Notes under the pieces: generated by a model
Told to the model about the DNA's origin: nothing
What the model saw: only the letters and a program-made list of their open reading frames with translations
The model's database searches: none
NCBI RefSeq assembly: GCF_030369675.1
Contig: NZ_CP128477.1
Span: 3,862,501-3,926,500 of the forward strand
Direction: 5' to 3'
DNA: 64,000 bases
Source: Peteryoungia algae
GTDB taxonomy: Bacteria > Pseudomonadota > Alphaproteobacteria > Rhizobiales > Rhizobiaceae
Made by a program: the position numbers and the translations under genes
Part shown: piece by piece, positions 44,271-52,945 of the stretch
Layout of the letters: every line of letters begins with the position of its first letter
Numbering within the stretch: the stretch's first letter is position 1

Positions 44271-45962
44271 ATGAAACGCCCCCTCCGACTGTTCCTGGGG
44301 CTCTTCCCCACCGCTTCGATTGGTTCCTATCTTGCCACGATGGCGATCCTGGCGACCCTGCCCCTTCTGGCATTCGTGGTCTTCCTGCTGCTTCAGCTTG
44401 AGCGATCGCAGTTCCGCACCCTGCGGGCAGATGCCGCCCAGGATGCGCAGACCATCAGTCGGGGTGTGGAGCGCAAGCTCGCAGACATGGAAACCACGCT
44501 GGCGCTCGTTGCAAAATCGGTAGAATTGCAACAGGGCGATCTGCCGGCGTTTCACGCACGGGTGCTCGAAAGCCTGAAAGAGAGTTCGCTTTATGTCATT
44601 CTGGCGCGCCGGGATGGCCTGCAAGTCCTGAACACCCGCATGCCCTGGGGCGCGCCGCTCCCACCGATGGCCAATCCGGGCTCGGTCACATCAGCGCTTC
44701 GCTCGGGAAAGGTCGAGCTGTCCCACGTGTTTTTCGGCGCCACAAGCCAGCGCTGGGTCGTCAATCTGACGATGCCGCTCGCCGAGCGCGGTCCACAGGG
44801 GACCGATGCCGTCGTGCTCACCCAGGATGCGGAAAGCTTCGAGGACCTGGCTTCTCGCGATGCACTGCCGCCCGGTTGGACGTCTGCACTTCTGGACAAA
44901 GAGGGACGCGTGGTCGTTTCGAACGGAGCAGAACGGCAGACTGCCGGTACAGCCATGGATCAAAGCCGGCTGGAACTGATGTACGGCGTAAATGGCAGCG
45001 CTGTGTTCTACAAGGACGGCCGACAATATCTCCTGGGTTATGCAAAGCTGCCGGGCTGGCAGTGGCATGCCTTGGTCTGGGGACCCGCAGACAGCCTCCA
45101 GGGATCCTTCATTGAACTCTGGAAGAGTCTGCTGGCCGGAAGCGTGATCTTCCTCGCTTTGATCATGCTGGTGGTATTCGTCGCGGCCCATCACCTGCGC
45201 TCGGCGATCCGCAAGATCGCCTCCATGGCCGAACGCATCGGCAAGGGCGAGATCGTCTCGCCCGAACGCACCAAGATCACCGAGGCCAACCAGGTCGCGG
45301 TCGCCTTGTCCAACGCATCTTTCGACAGGGCCGAGGCGGAGGAGCGGATACATTTTATCCTGCAGGAACTTGTTCATCGCACCAAGAACATACTCTCGCT
45401 GGTCCAGGCCATGATGCGCCAACTTGCCCGCGGGACGGATGACGTGGAGGAATTCCAGCGCGCGGTCAGTGGACGTCTCGCCGGATTGGCTCAGTCGATC
45501 GAGGCGCTCGCCAAACAACAATGGGCCGGGATCCCGCTCGCCTCTCTGGTCGAACTGCAGCTCACGACCGTCACGGGTTCGTTCGACCGGATCTCCAAGC
45601 GTGGGCCGGAACTTCTGGTAAATGCGAATGCGGTACAGAATCTGGGCCTCGTTTTTCACGAACTCGCCACCAACTCGGTCAAATACGGCGCACTCTCCGT
45701 CCTGGAAGGACGACTGATGATCGAATGGCAGATCGTGGAGCCGGGGGCCGAAGGCGAAGAGCAGCGTCTGCGCCTCACCTGGACGGAACTTCATGGTCCG
45801 CCAGTGGTCACCCCAACCCGGCGCGGCTTCGGTTCGACGGTCATCGAACGTCATGCCGCAAGCGCATTTGCCGGTGAGGTCACCGTCGATTTCAACCCGA
45901 AGGGCCTTCGCTGGACGCTGGTCGCCCCGCTGTCTTCCTTCACGATCGGCACGAACGACTAG
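44271..45962 (+). CDS. HWE/HisKA_2-type membrane sensor histidine kinase
   Basis: The 563-aa kinase has a membrane helix at about 25-45, an extracytoplasmic sensor region (about 46-280, dCache-like features such as GYAKLPGWQWHALVWG), a second helix at about 285-312 (LLAGSVIFLALIMLVVFVAA), a HAMP-like linker and an HWE-type catalytic core. The phosphoacceptor is His369 in ELVHRTKNILSLV, with the N-box FHELATNSVKYGAL and the tryptophan-containing LTWTELHG. I chose ATG 44271 after GGGAGG. HWE kinases often phosphorylate PhyR in the general stress pathway. The surrounding EcfG-type genes make that role attractive, but no phyR/nepR/ecfG is in the window. Confidence 0.88.
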   Translation: MKRPLRLFLGLFPTASIGSYLATMAILATLPLLAFVVFLLLQLERSQFRTLRADAAQDAQTISRGVERKLADMETTLALVAKSVELQQGDLPAFHARVLESLKESSLYVILARRDGLQVLNTRMPWGAPLPPMANPGSVTSALRSGKVELSHVFFGATSQRWVVNLTMPLAERGPQGTDAVVLTQDAESFEDLASRDALPPGWTSALLDKEGRVVVSNGAERQTAGTAMDQSRLELMYGVNGSAVFYKDGRQYLLGYAKLPGWQWHALVWGPADSLQGSFIELWKSLLAGSVIFLALIMLVVFVAAHHLRSAIRKIASMAERIGKGEIVSPERTKITEANQVAVALSNASFDRAEAEERIHFILQELVHRTKNILSLVQAMMRQLARGTDDVEEFQRAVSGRLAGLAQSIEALAKQQWAGIPLASLVELQLTTVTGSFDRISKRGPELLVNANAVQNLGLVFHELATNSVKYGALSVLEGRLMIEWQIVEPGAEGEEQRLRLTWTELHGPPVVTPTRRGFGSTVIERHAASAFAGEVTVDFNPKGLRWTLVAPLSSFTIGTND

Positions 45963-45968
45963 GCTCCC

Positions 45969-45994
45969 GGAACCTTTGTCCTCTCAGACGGGTT
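45969..45994 (+). promoter_or_regulatory. EcfG-like promoter upstream of the gene at 46026 (near match)
   Basis: GGAAC, 17 bases, GGTT, with one mismatch in the -10 box, 32 bases before the start. It begins seven bases after the kinase stop codon. Confidence 0.5.
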
Positions 45995-46025
45995 CAATCC
46001 CGTGGATCAGCCAAGGAGCAAAGTG

Positions 46026-46253
46026 ATGAGCGCGGAAGATCAGGACAAAGGGACACGTCGCATCCACAAGGATGCAGATGGGCAGTATGCCGGAACCCAG
46101 GCAGGCAGGCACAGCGACGGTGTCGTCAGCGCCAAGCCGACCGTGATTACGGGTTCTGAAGATGCGACTGTCAACAAATGGCCGCCGGGTAAGGAAAATC
46201 CCCCGAAGGATTGGGACGCAAATTTCGACATTCGCGACAAGTCCGGCGACTGA
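46026..46253 (+). CDS. Small hydrophilic protein (75 aa), unknown
   Basis: The product (MSAEDQDKGTRRIHKDADGQY...) is very polar, rich in Asp, Lys and Gly and likely disordered. No family is recognised. AAGGAG lies seven bases before ATG 46026, which is preferred to the upstream 46002 start. A near-consensus EcfG promoter precedes it. It is convergent with the small gene at 46262. Confidence 0.65.
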   Translation: MSAEDQDKGTRRIHKDADGQYAGTQAGRHSDGVVSAKPTVITGSEDATVNKWPPGKENPPKDWDANFDIRDKSGD

Positions 46254-46261
46254 AGACAATC

Positions 46262-46453
46262 TCAGAACTTGCCGGAACCCATGCAAGCCCCGTTGATCTG
46301 GGCAGGCACCGCGACCAGCGAGCGCGATCGTTCCCGAAGCGGAAGGTCTGCGCGCCGCGGTAGTGCGACCTGGGTGTCATCAGTTGGGCCTGTGTCCGGT
46401 CGTCGCACTTTGCGCACGCGGGAGAATAGACCATTCAGGAATTTCCGGATCAT
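46262..46453 (-). CDS. Small basic protein (63 aa), unknown
   Basis: The frame has a strong AAGGAG ribosome site six bases before ATG 46453 and begins two bases after the stop of the gene at 46456, so the two are one operon. The product is strongly basic (for example FSRVRKVRRPDTGP and PRRADLPLRERSR). No family is recognised. Confidence 0.55.
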   Translation of the reverse strand: MIRKFLNGLFSRVRKVRRPDTGPTDDTQVALPRRADLPLRERSRSLVAVPAQINGACMGSGKF

Positions 46454-46455
46454 TG

Positions 46456-46776
46456 TTATCTCCTTTCCGTCAAAGCTTGGGTGAAGCCGTTGGGCTCGCC
46501 GAGATCCGATGAGGATCGACGAAGCGCTGCGGCGCGCGCCTTCGCGGTTTCAAGGATCTCACGGATCGCTTCGCCCTTCTCATGCCCTCGACCGATTCCG
46601 GCTGAAGGCTCGGCGCCTGGATCTTCAGAGCCATCCCGCAGCACGACTTCCTGTTCGAGATTGCGCAGGAGCTCCGGCACGCGCTCGGGCGTCGCGAGCA
46701 CCTCGCTCAAAATCGACACGAGGATTTCCCGATGGGCGTTGATCCTCGCTTCGAGTGATTTCATATCGTTCTCCAC
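46456..46776 (-). CDS. Small helical protein (106 aa), unknown
   Basis: The product is mostly helical and charged (EARINAHREILVSILSEVL, EVVLRDGSEDPG, GEAIREILETAKARAAAL). I chose GTG 46776, which has AAGGAG at seven bases; ATG 46764 with GGAG at six bases is nearly as good. It is the first gene of a two-gene unit and divergent from the gene at 46876. The divergent region carries a symmetrical EcfG-like element. Function unknown. Confidence 0.65.
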   Translation of the reverse strand: MENDMKSLEARINAHREILVSILSEVLATPERVPELLRNLEQEVVLRDGSEDPGAEPSAGIGRGHEKGEAIREILETAKARAAALRRSSSDLGEPNGFTQALTERR

Positions 46777-46811
46777 CGGATATCTCCTTTTGCGCACAAG
46801 CTTCTGAATGG

Positions 46812-46839
46812 GGAACATTGGCCGGCCCCAATTGTTTCC
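46812..46839. promoter_or_regulatory. Symmetrical EcfG-like promoter element between two divergent small genes
   Basis: On the plus strand GGAAC, 16 bases, TGTT (46812-46836) precedes the gene at 46876. On the minus strand the same DNA reads GGAAA, 17 bases, TGTT (46814-46839) ahead of the gene at 46776. Each has one or two mismatches to consensus. One segment may thus serve both genes. Confidence 0.5.
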
Positions 46840-46875
46840 TCCAGGAACGAATTCTTCCGCTTGAAGGAGAGGATC

Positions 46876-47154
46876 ATGCCGCATACGGTCCGTCCGCCAC
46901 GCTGGCGTCCCCACCCCGATCCGCGCGATCGGCTGATCATCGCGCTCTTTGCCCAGTTGGAGGCGGAACGCCAGACGCGGGAGACCCTGCGCATGGCAAT
47001 CCGTTCCGGGGCCATTGATCCGGCTGTGCTGGAGGCGATCGCGGAAGATCCCGTTTCCGCCACCAGTGAGGACATCGCTGCGCTGGAACGCACCATCGCG
47101 ATGCGCGAACGCGTCCCGCCGAGAGGCGAGCAGCAAGGAGAATACTGGCGATGA
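46876..47154 (+). CDS. Small conserved-type hypothetical protein (92 aa)
   Basis: The product begins MPHTVRPPRWRPHPDPRDRL and continues as two or three helices (IIALFAQLEAERQTRETLR, AIDPAVLEAIAEDP). AAGGAG lies six bases before the ATG. No known family is recognised. It is divergent from the 46776 gene and shares its EcfG-like element. Confidence 0.65.
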   Translation: MPHTVRPPRWRPHPDPRDRLIIALFAQLEAERQTRETLRMAIRSGAIDPAVLEAIAEDPVSATSEDIAALERTIAMRERVPPRGEQQGEYWR

Positions 47155-47351
47155 AGCGCGCCGAGACGGCTGTGATCCGCCATGGTAGCACCGTTGGCCA
47201 CTCGGTGAGGACACCGTCAAATCCGTCGTCGTAAGACGCCGGGCCACGTGGCTCGGCTACGAGGGGGAAGCAATCCGACAGCTTTGGCCGGAGCCGCTTA
47301 ACGCCCAGCAGGGCGACCGAGCGCCTAATGACCGCTATTCGGATGTTGCGA

Positions 47352-47383
47352 AAAAAGGGCTCGAAGATCCTCCGGGCCCTTCT
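47352..47383 (-). terminator. Probable terminator downstream of glgA
   Basis: On the minus strand, AAGGGC-c-CG pairs with CG-a-GCCCTT around a 9-base loop and is followed by TTTT, 33 bases past the glgA stop. The stem has one internal mismatch. Confidence 0.65.
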
Positions 47384-47414
47384 CGCTTCATTGCCATCCG
47401 GTAGCCGACCTGCC

Positions 47415-48998
47415 TCAATGCCGCAGCAGGGCCCGCCCCTCCGTCAGCCGGCCATAGACCTCGGCATAGCTTTCGGCGCTGCGATCCCAGGAATAGTCGG
47501 CTCGCATGGCCTGCAATTGCAGCCGCGCCCATTTGCGCTTGTCACCATAGGCCTCGGCCGCTCGCCGGATCGCATGGCGAAGTCCTTCCGGGCGCACCGG
47601 ATGGAACTGGAACCCGGTTGCAACCCTGGCCGAGATGGCGGCATCATTGGCGTCGATGATCGTTTCAGACAGGCCACCTGTACGGGACACGACCGGCACG
47701 CAGCCGTAGCGCAGGCCGTAGAGCTGCGTCAGGCCACAGGGCTCGAATCTCGACGGCTGGATGATTGCATCCGAACCGCCATGAATGAGATGCGCCGTCG
47801 GCTCGTTGAAGCCGACCGAGACGGCCATGCGTCCCGGGAAGCGGGCAGCCGTTGCCTTGAGCGCATCCTCGATATCATGATCGCCCTGACCATGCACGAT
47901 CAGCCGTCCACCCCAGTGGAAGATCTCGTCGGCCACCTCGGCCAGCATGTCCATGCCCTTCTGCCAGGTGATCCGTGTGACAGCCGAAAAGAGCGGTCCA
48001 TCGCCGGGTTCGAGGTGGAAGCGTTCGAGCAGGAGAGCCTTGTTGTTCTTCTTGTTGCGTACGGTCTTTGCGTCGTAGCGGAACGGCAGGTATGGGTCCG
48101 TCGCGGGGTTCCAGATCTCTTTGTCGATCCCGTTGACGATGCCCTGCAGTCGGTCCATGCGCGTATTGAGGACCCCGTCGAGGCCCATGCCGAATGTTGG
48201 CGACAGGATTTCGCGAGCATAGGTTGGACTGACCACCGTGATGTGATCGGCCGTCACAAGGCCGCCCTTGAGGTAGCTGATATCGCCGAAATACTCCATC
48301 TGGTCGACTGAATAGACCTCCGGCGGCAGGCCGATATAGGGCAGCAGCGAGGCGGAGTACTGGCCCTGGAAGGCAAGATTGTGGATCGTGAGAACGACTG
48401 GAACGGCCGAGCCCATCTGACGCAGATAGACCGACGTCAGGGCCGACTGCCAGTCGTGTGTGTGAACCAGATCCGGCTGCCAGCCGGGCAATGCACCGGC
48501 TGCAATCTCCGCACCGGCCAGCGACAGAACGGCGAAACGTTTCCAGTTGTCGGCATGGTCGACGCCATTTTCATCGACATAGGGGCCGCCCGGCCGGTCG
48601 TAGAGAGCCGGCGCGTCGAGCACGAACAGACTGAGGCCGTCGATTTCGAGATGCCGAAGCGTCGCCTTCTCGCCGAGCAGATCGTCGAATTCCATAAGCG
48701 GGGGATGCAGTCGTGCCAGCGCGAGGATCGAAGGATAACCTGGCACGAGGGTATGTGTGGCGATGCCAAAGGCAGACAGCGCTTTTGGAAGCGCGCCGGT
48801 GACGTCGGCGAGCCCGCCTGTTTTCACCAGTGGATAGATTTCCGAAGTGACCGCAAGCACATGCAGGGGAACGCGGGTCGGGGAGGGGCGACGTGGACGG
48901 AGTTCGTCCTCCTCCCGGTGATAGGCGTCCCGCACACGCTGGATGAATTGCGCCCGGCTGAGTGCAAGCGAAAGATCGACTCCGGCCACCTTGCTCAC
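47415..48998 (-). CDS. glgA: Glycogen synthase (GT5)
   Basis: GlgA extends alpha-1,4-glucan from ADP-glucose. The 527-aa protein has the substrate motif KTGGLADVTGALPKAL, HTHDWQS, the KGG-type second-lobe blocks VTRITWQKGMD, the GGSDAIIQPSRFEPCGLTQLYG acceptor region and the TGGLSETI motif. It carries an N-terminal extension of about 45 residues relative to typical GlgA. GTG 48998 overlaps the stop of the DUF2934 gene by four bases, so the two are co-translated. No other glycogen genes (glgB, glgC, glgX) are in the window. It may therefore be a second, stress-linked copy. Confidence 0.92.
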   Translation of the reverse strand: MSKVAGVDLSLALSRAQFIQRVRDAYHREEDELRPRRPSPTRVPLHVLAVTSEIYPLVKTGGLADVTGALPKALSAFGIATHTLVPGYPSILALARLHPPLMEFDDLLGEKATLRHLEIDGLSLFVLDAPALYDRPGGPYVDENGVDHADNWKRFAVLSLAGAEIAAGALPGWQPDLVHTHDWQSALTSVYLRQMGSAVPVVLTIHNLAFQGQYSASLLPYIGLPPEVYSVDQMEYFGDISYLKGGLVTADHITVVSPTYAREILSPTFGMGLDGVLNTRMDRLQGIVNGIDKEIWNPATDPYLPFRYDAKTVRNKKNNKALLLERFHLEPGDGPLFSAVTRITWQKGMDMLAEVADEIFHWGGRLIVHGQGDHDIEDALKATAARFPGRMAVSVGFNEPTAHLIHGGSDAIIQPSRFEPCGLTQLYGLRYGCVPVVSRTGGLSETIIDANDAAISARVATGFQFHPVRPEGLRHAIRRAAEAYGDKRKWARLQLQAMRADYSWDRSAESYAEVYGRLTEGRALLRH

Positions 48999-49258
48999 CC
49001 CTTCCGGCTTCGTGTTGAATTGCGAACCGGCGAGACCGGCTTTTCCGTGATCACGAGCCCTTCTTCAGCCGCGGAGAGCTGCGCCTGTGCGATGCGCCGA
49101 CCGGATTTTTCTGTCGTCTCTGTTGCGGCAGCCTGCAGTGTTTCCCAGTCTCTGAGTGCGGCCTGCCAATGCGCCTCGTCCCGCCCGTCGGGGCGCCCTT
49201 CTTCTTCCCAAAGCGAGTATGCCCTGCGGGCAATCCAGTCATAGTCTCGTTCAGACAT
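48995..49258 (-). CDS. DUF2934-domain protein (87 aa)
   Basis: The N-terminal 35 residues match DUF2934 (DYDWIARRAYSLWEEEGRP, AHWQAAL). The rest is a polar tail. DUF2934 proteins are common in rhizobia and often sit with stress or glycogen genes; their function is unknown. ATG 49258 follows GGAG. It is the first gene of a unit with glgA, and an exact EcfG promoter lies about 160 bases upstream. Confidence 0.85.
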   Translation of the reverse strand: MSERDYDWIARRAYSLWEEEGRPDGRDEAHWQAALRDWETLQAAATETTEKSGRRIAQAQLSAAEEGLVITEKPVSPVRNSTRSRKG

Positions 49259-49417
49259 GGCAATTCTCCGTCGTCGCCGCTTGCCCGTTCTCACACCATC
49301 GGATCTCGGCGGAGCGCGGTCTCGTCGCACCCGCCGCTCCCCGGTCGGATCAGTCGGTGATGCCCAATATCACCGGCGGATCCCCCGGCTCGTCATTCGA
49401 GGGGAACTGGCAAGATA

Positions 49418-49444
49418 GGAACGCCAGGAAGAGCAAACGGTTCC
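49418..49444. promoter_or_regulatory. Bidirectional EcfG-type promoter between DUF2934-glgA and ku
   Basis: On the minus strand GGAAC, 16 bases, CGTT is exact (49420-49444) and points at DUF2934-glgA. On the plus strand the same DNA gives GGAAC, 16 bases, GGTT (49418-49442), a near match towards ku, which also has its own exact site downstream. Confidence 0.65.
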
Positions 49445-49473
49445 CGCTGCAACTGCCGATTTGATCGTGGTCT

Positions 49474-49498
49474 GGAACAGTTCTGCCTCCCTGGCGTT
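49474..49498 (+). promoter_or_regulatory. EcfG-type promoter of ku (exact)
   Basis: GGAAC, 16 bases, CGTT, an exact consensus match, 47 bases before the ku start codon. Confidence 0.75.
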
Positions 49499-49544
49499 TC
49501 CCGGGGCAGTCCTGCAGAACATTGCAAGCCGGAGGGAATGACAC

Positions 49545-50351
49545 ATGGCGCAGCGCGCCTTCTGGAAGGGCTACCTGAAATTGTCGCTCGTCACCTGTCG
49601 CGTGGCGATGACACCCGCCGTGACCGAAAGCGCCAAGCTCCGATTCCACAACATCAATCGCAAGACCGGCAACCGTGTTGTCAGCCGCTATGTCGATGCC
49701 GACACCGGAAAGCCGGTCGACGATGAGGACCAGGTCAAGGGTTATGAGCGGGCCGAGGACGACTATGTGCTCTTCGAGGATGAGGAACTCGACGAGGTCG
49801 CGCTGGAAAGCACGCGCACCATCGACATAGAAAGCTTCGTGCCGCGCAACTCCATCGGCTGGATCTGGTATGACAGCCCCCATTACCTGGCCCCGGCGGA
49901 CAAGGTCAGCGAGGAGGCCTTCGCCGTCATCCGCGAGGCGATGCGCAAGACCGATACGGGCGGTATAGCCCGCCTCGTGCTCTATCGCCGCGAACATGCT
50001 GTGCTGCTGGTGCCGCGCGACGAGGGCATGGTGGTCTGGACGCTTCGCTATGGTGAGGAAGTCCGCGACGCCGCGTCCCTCTTCAAGGGAGCAGGAGAAG
50101 CGCCGTCGGCCCGCAGCGCAAAGACGATGATGAAGAAACTCGTCGAGGCACGCCTGCGCCCCTGGGATCCGAAGCTGGTGCGTGACCCGGTCGAGGAACG
50201 CCTCCACGAGATCATCGAAAACCGGACGAAGACGCCAAAGCGGGCCAAGCCGAAAAAGTCCTCCGCGCCCGAGCGCAAGGATAATGTCATCGACATCATG
50301 GAAGCCCTTCGCCGTAGCCTCGCCTCCGAAAAGAAGCCGGCAAAGCGTTGA
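49545..50351 (+). CDS. ku: Ku protein (DNA end-binding, non-homologous end joining), copy 1
   Basis: The 268-aa protein matches bacterial Ku: FWKGYLKLSLVTCRVAM at the start, LRFHNINRKTGNRV, DEDQVKGYER, DIESFVPRNSIGWIWYDSPHYL and ARLVLYRREHAVLL. Bacterial Ku forms a ring on double-strand ends and recruits LigD. The C-terminus is lysine-rich (PKRAKPKKSS) as in typical Ku tails. It is convergent with ligD, leaving only nine bases. With a second ku next to ligD the organism has at least two Ku copies, as known for Sinorhizobium. Confidence 0.93.
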   Translation: MAQRAFWKGYLKLSLVTCRVAMTPAVTESAKLRFHNINRKTGNRVVSRYVDADTGKPVDDEDQVKGYERAEDDYVLFEDEELDEVALESTRTIDIESFVPRNSIGWIWYDSPHYLAPADKVSEEAFAVIREAMRKTDTGGIARLVLYRREHAVLLVPRDEGMVVWTLRYGEEVRDAASLFKGAGEAPSARSAKTMMKKLVEARLRPWDPKLVRDPVEERLHEIIENRTKTPKRAKPKKSSAPERKDNVIDIMEALRRSLASEKKPAKR

Positions 50352-50360
50352 TGGCCTTGC

Positions 50361-52943
50361 TCAGCGTGATTTCCGTGCCTTGCCCTTGGCGTTGAGCGGT
50401 GCCTCCGCCGTGCGGAAATCCTCCCACGGATCGACTTCGAGCGCCGCAAGGCGCGCAGGCACGTTTTCGACTGTGAAATGGTTCGGGCCGATTGCGGGTC
50501 CGAGTTCGTCGAAGGAGAGCGGCATCGAGACAGGGGCTCCCGCCCGTGCGCGGGTGGAATAGGGAGCGACTGCGGTGGCGCCTCGCCCATTGCGCAGATA
50601 GTCGATGAGGATCTTGCCCTTGCGTTTTGCCTTGCTGATCGTGGAGACGTAGTCGGCAGGGCTGTCGGCGCTCATGCCGTCGGCCAGCGCCTTCATCGCG
50701 GCCTTTACCTCGGGCCATTGGGCTTTCGGCTTGAGGGGTGCGACGACATGCAGCCCCTTGCCTCCCGACGTCTTGACAAAGCCGGTGAGCCCAAGCTCGG
50801 TGAAGCGATCGCGCACCTCGAAGGCGGCCGCGATCACTCGTTCCCAGGAGACATCCGGCCCGGGATCGAGGTCGATATTGACCATGTCGGGTCGCTCCAG
50901 ATCGCCGGCCCGCGAGCCCCAGGGATGGATTTCGAGCGCTGCGCCCTGCACCAGCGACAGCAGTCCGTCGAGATCGCGGATACCGACGAGCGCCTCATCG
51001 TCCTTCGGGTCCCGGATCGTGATGATCTCCTTACGCATGCCGCGCCAGTCGTGTTTCTGGAAGAAACAGGTCTTCTCATGTCCTTCCGGGCAGCGCAGCA
51101 GTGCGAGGGGGCGGTCGACGATGAAGGGCGCGATGCGCGGCCAGACCAGCGCATAGTGATCCGCCAATCCTTCCTTGGTAACCCCGGCTTCGGGCCAATA
51201 TAGGCGATCGGGATGGGTGAGGGGAATGCGCCGGCCTTCCGCGCGCAGACTGTCGCCGCTGTTCTTTGCCGATGCGGCCGGACGTGTTTCCTTCGAGGAG
51301 CCTGCAGATTTCGATGTCGTGGCCGGTGTTTCCAGCACCACCTCCCGCGCAGCCTTGTCCTCCCGGAGCCCCCGGAATGAGGCATGGCGTAGATGGGCGT
51401 CGCCCGTCCAGCCGCGGAACTCGATCTCCGCCACCAGTTCCGGCTCGAGGAAGACGACATCCTTGCGTTCGACGCCAGTCAGCTTGTCCTTGAATGGGCT
51501 CTTGTCCCGAATGAGCGACTGCAGCCTCTCGAAGACTTGCCGCGCGACCTTCTGGGAGTAGCCCGTGCCCACACGTCCCACATGCCGCAGACCATCGGCC
51601 TCGTTCACCCCCATGACCAGCGAGCCGATTGCCTTGTCGGAGACGGACGAGGGCACATATCCGCCGATCACCAGTTCCTGCCGCGCCGTGCATTTCGATT
51701 TGACCCAATCCCGGCCGCGTCCCGGCCGGTAGGGTGCGTTGGCCACTTTCGAAATGACGCCTTCCAGGCTGAGACGGCAGGCATGTTTGAGGACGAGGTC
51801 ACCGCTTTCGTCGAAATGCGCAGAATACTTCAATAGCGGAGTGGGACCGCCGACCAGCTCTTCCAACAATTCCTTGCGATCACGCAGAGCGACACCGGTC
51901 AGATCCTGTCCGTCCAGATGCATCAGGTCGAAGGCATAATAGGTGAAGCGATCGGAGCGTCCGTCACTGAGGTCCTGTTGCAGCAGGGAGAAATCGCTGC
52001 TGCCATTGCCGCCTTCGACGACGATTTCTCCGTCCAGCAATGCGGCCTGCACCGGAAGCGCCTTCAGCGCTGCGGGCAGATGATCGCCGAAGCGGTCGGT
52101 CCAGTCGAGACCGGTACGGGTGAGAAGTTTGACCTCGCCGTTTTCTATGCGGGCTTGGATGCGATAGCCGTCCAGCTTGATCTCGTGCAGCCAGCGATCG
52201 CCCTTCGGCACGGTCTTCACCAGTGACGCGAGTGCCGGCGGCACGAAGTCCGGCATTTCCCCGGGTTTGGCGCCTTTCGGCACGCGATCGCCTTTGGTGG
52301 CGCGGCGACGCGTGGCAGTGTCCTTCGCCTTCTTGGTATCCCTCTTGCGCGAATTCCAGACGGCGGCCTTCTGGTCACCCTTCAAGCTCTCGACGGGCCG
52401 CCCGCTTTTGACTGAAAGCGGCATCTCCTCCACGATGTCGGGATCGCCTGCCTCGCGCGCCACCTCGTCCTCGCCCTTGATCAGCAGCCAGTTTTCCCGC
52501 GTCTCGCCCTCCTTGCCGGCCATGCGCACGAGATGCCAATGGCCGCCGAGCTTCTCGCCCTTCAGGGTGAATTCCAGATGACCCTTTTTGTATCCCTTCT
52601 TTGCATCGTGACGGGGCTCCCAGGTTCCGCGATCCCAGACGATCACTTCGCCGGATCCGTATTGGCCAGGCGGGATCACGCCTTCGAAATCACCATAGGT
52701 CAGGGGATGATCCTCAACATGCACTGCCAGGCGTTTGACACTGGGCACGAGGCTCGGCCCGCGCGTGACCGCCCAGCTCTTGAGCACACCGTCCATTTCC
52801 AGCCGCAGGTCGTAGTGGAGGCGCCTGGCTGAGTGCTTCTGGATGACGAAACTGTTGCCGCCCGCTTTCGCATTCGGCTTCGCGGCCTTTGGCTCCGGCG
52901 TCGCCTTGAAGTCTCTCTTGCGGCGATATTCGGAGAGCGACAT
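50361..52943 (-). CDS. ligD: ATP-dependent DNA ligase D (PE-LIG-POL)
   Basis: The 860-aa multifunctional end-joining enzyme has three domains in order. The 3'-phosphoesterase domain is at about 20-180 (FVIQKHSARRLHYDLRLEMD, VEDHPLTYGDFEGVIP). The ligase is at about 235-530 with the adenylation Lys256 in LHEIKLDGYR. The polymerase/primase is at about 565-850 (LTHPDRLYWPEAGVTKEGL, metal site NIDLDPGPDVSW). It begins two bases after the stop of the second ku gene, so they are translated together. Confidence 0.95.
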   Translation of the reverse strand: MSLSEYRRKRDFKATPEPKAAKPNAKAGGNSFVIQKHSARRLHYDLRLEMDGVLKSWAVTRGPSLVPSVKRLAVHVEDHPLTYGDFEGVIPPGQYGSGEVIVWDRGTWEPRHDAKKGYKKGHLEFTLKGEKLGGHWHLVRMAGKEGETRENWLLIKGEDEVAREAGDPDIVEEMPLSVKSGRPVESLKGDQKAAVWNSRKRDTKKAKDTATRRRATKGDRVPKGAKPGEMPDFVPPALASLVKTVPKGDRWLHEIKLDGYRIQARIENGEVKLLTRTGLDWTDRFGDHLPAALKALPVQAALLDGEIVVEGGNGSSDFSLLQQDLSDGRSDRFTYYAFDLMHLDGQDLTGVALRDRKELLEELVGGPTPLLKYSAHFDESGDLVLKHACRLSLEGVISKVANAPYRPGRGRDWVKSKCTARQELVIGGYVPSSVSDKAIGSLVMGVNEADGLRHVGRVGTGYSQKVARQVFERLQSLIRDKSPFKDKLTGVERKDVVFLEPELVAEIEFRGWTGDAHLRHASFRGLREDKAAREVVLETPATTSKSAGSSKETRPAASAKNSGDSLRAEGRRIPLTHPDRLYWPEAGVTKEGLADHYALVWPRIAPFIVDRPLALLRCPEGHEKTCFFQKHDWRGMRKEIITIRDPKDDEALVGIRDLDGLLSLVQGAALEIHPWGSRAGDLERPDMVNIDLDPGPDVSWERVIAAAFEVRDRFTELGLTGFVKTSGGKGLHVVAPLKPKAQWPEVKAAMKALADGMSADSPADYVSTISKAKRKGKILIDYLRNGRGATAVAPYSTRARAGAPVSMPLSFDELGPAIGPNHFTVENVPARLAALEVDPWEDFRTAEAPLNAKGKARKSR

Positions 52944-52945
52944 GT

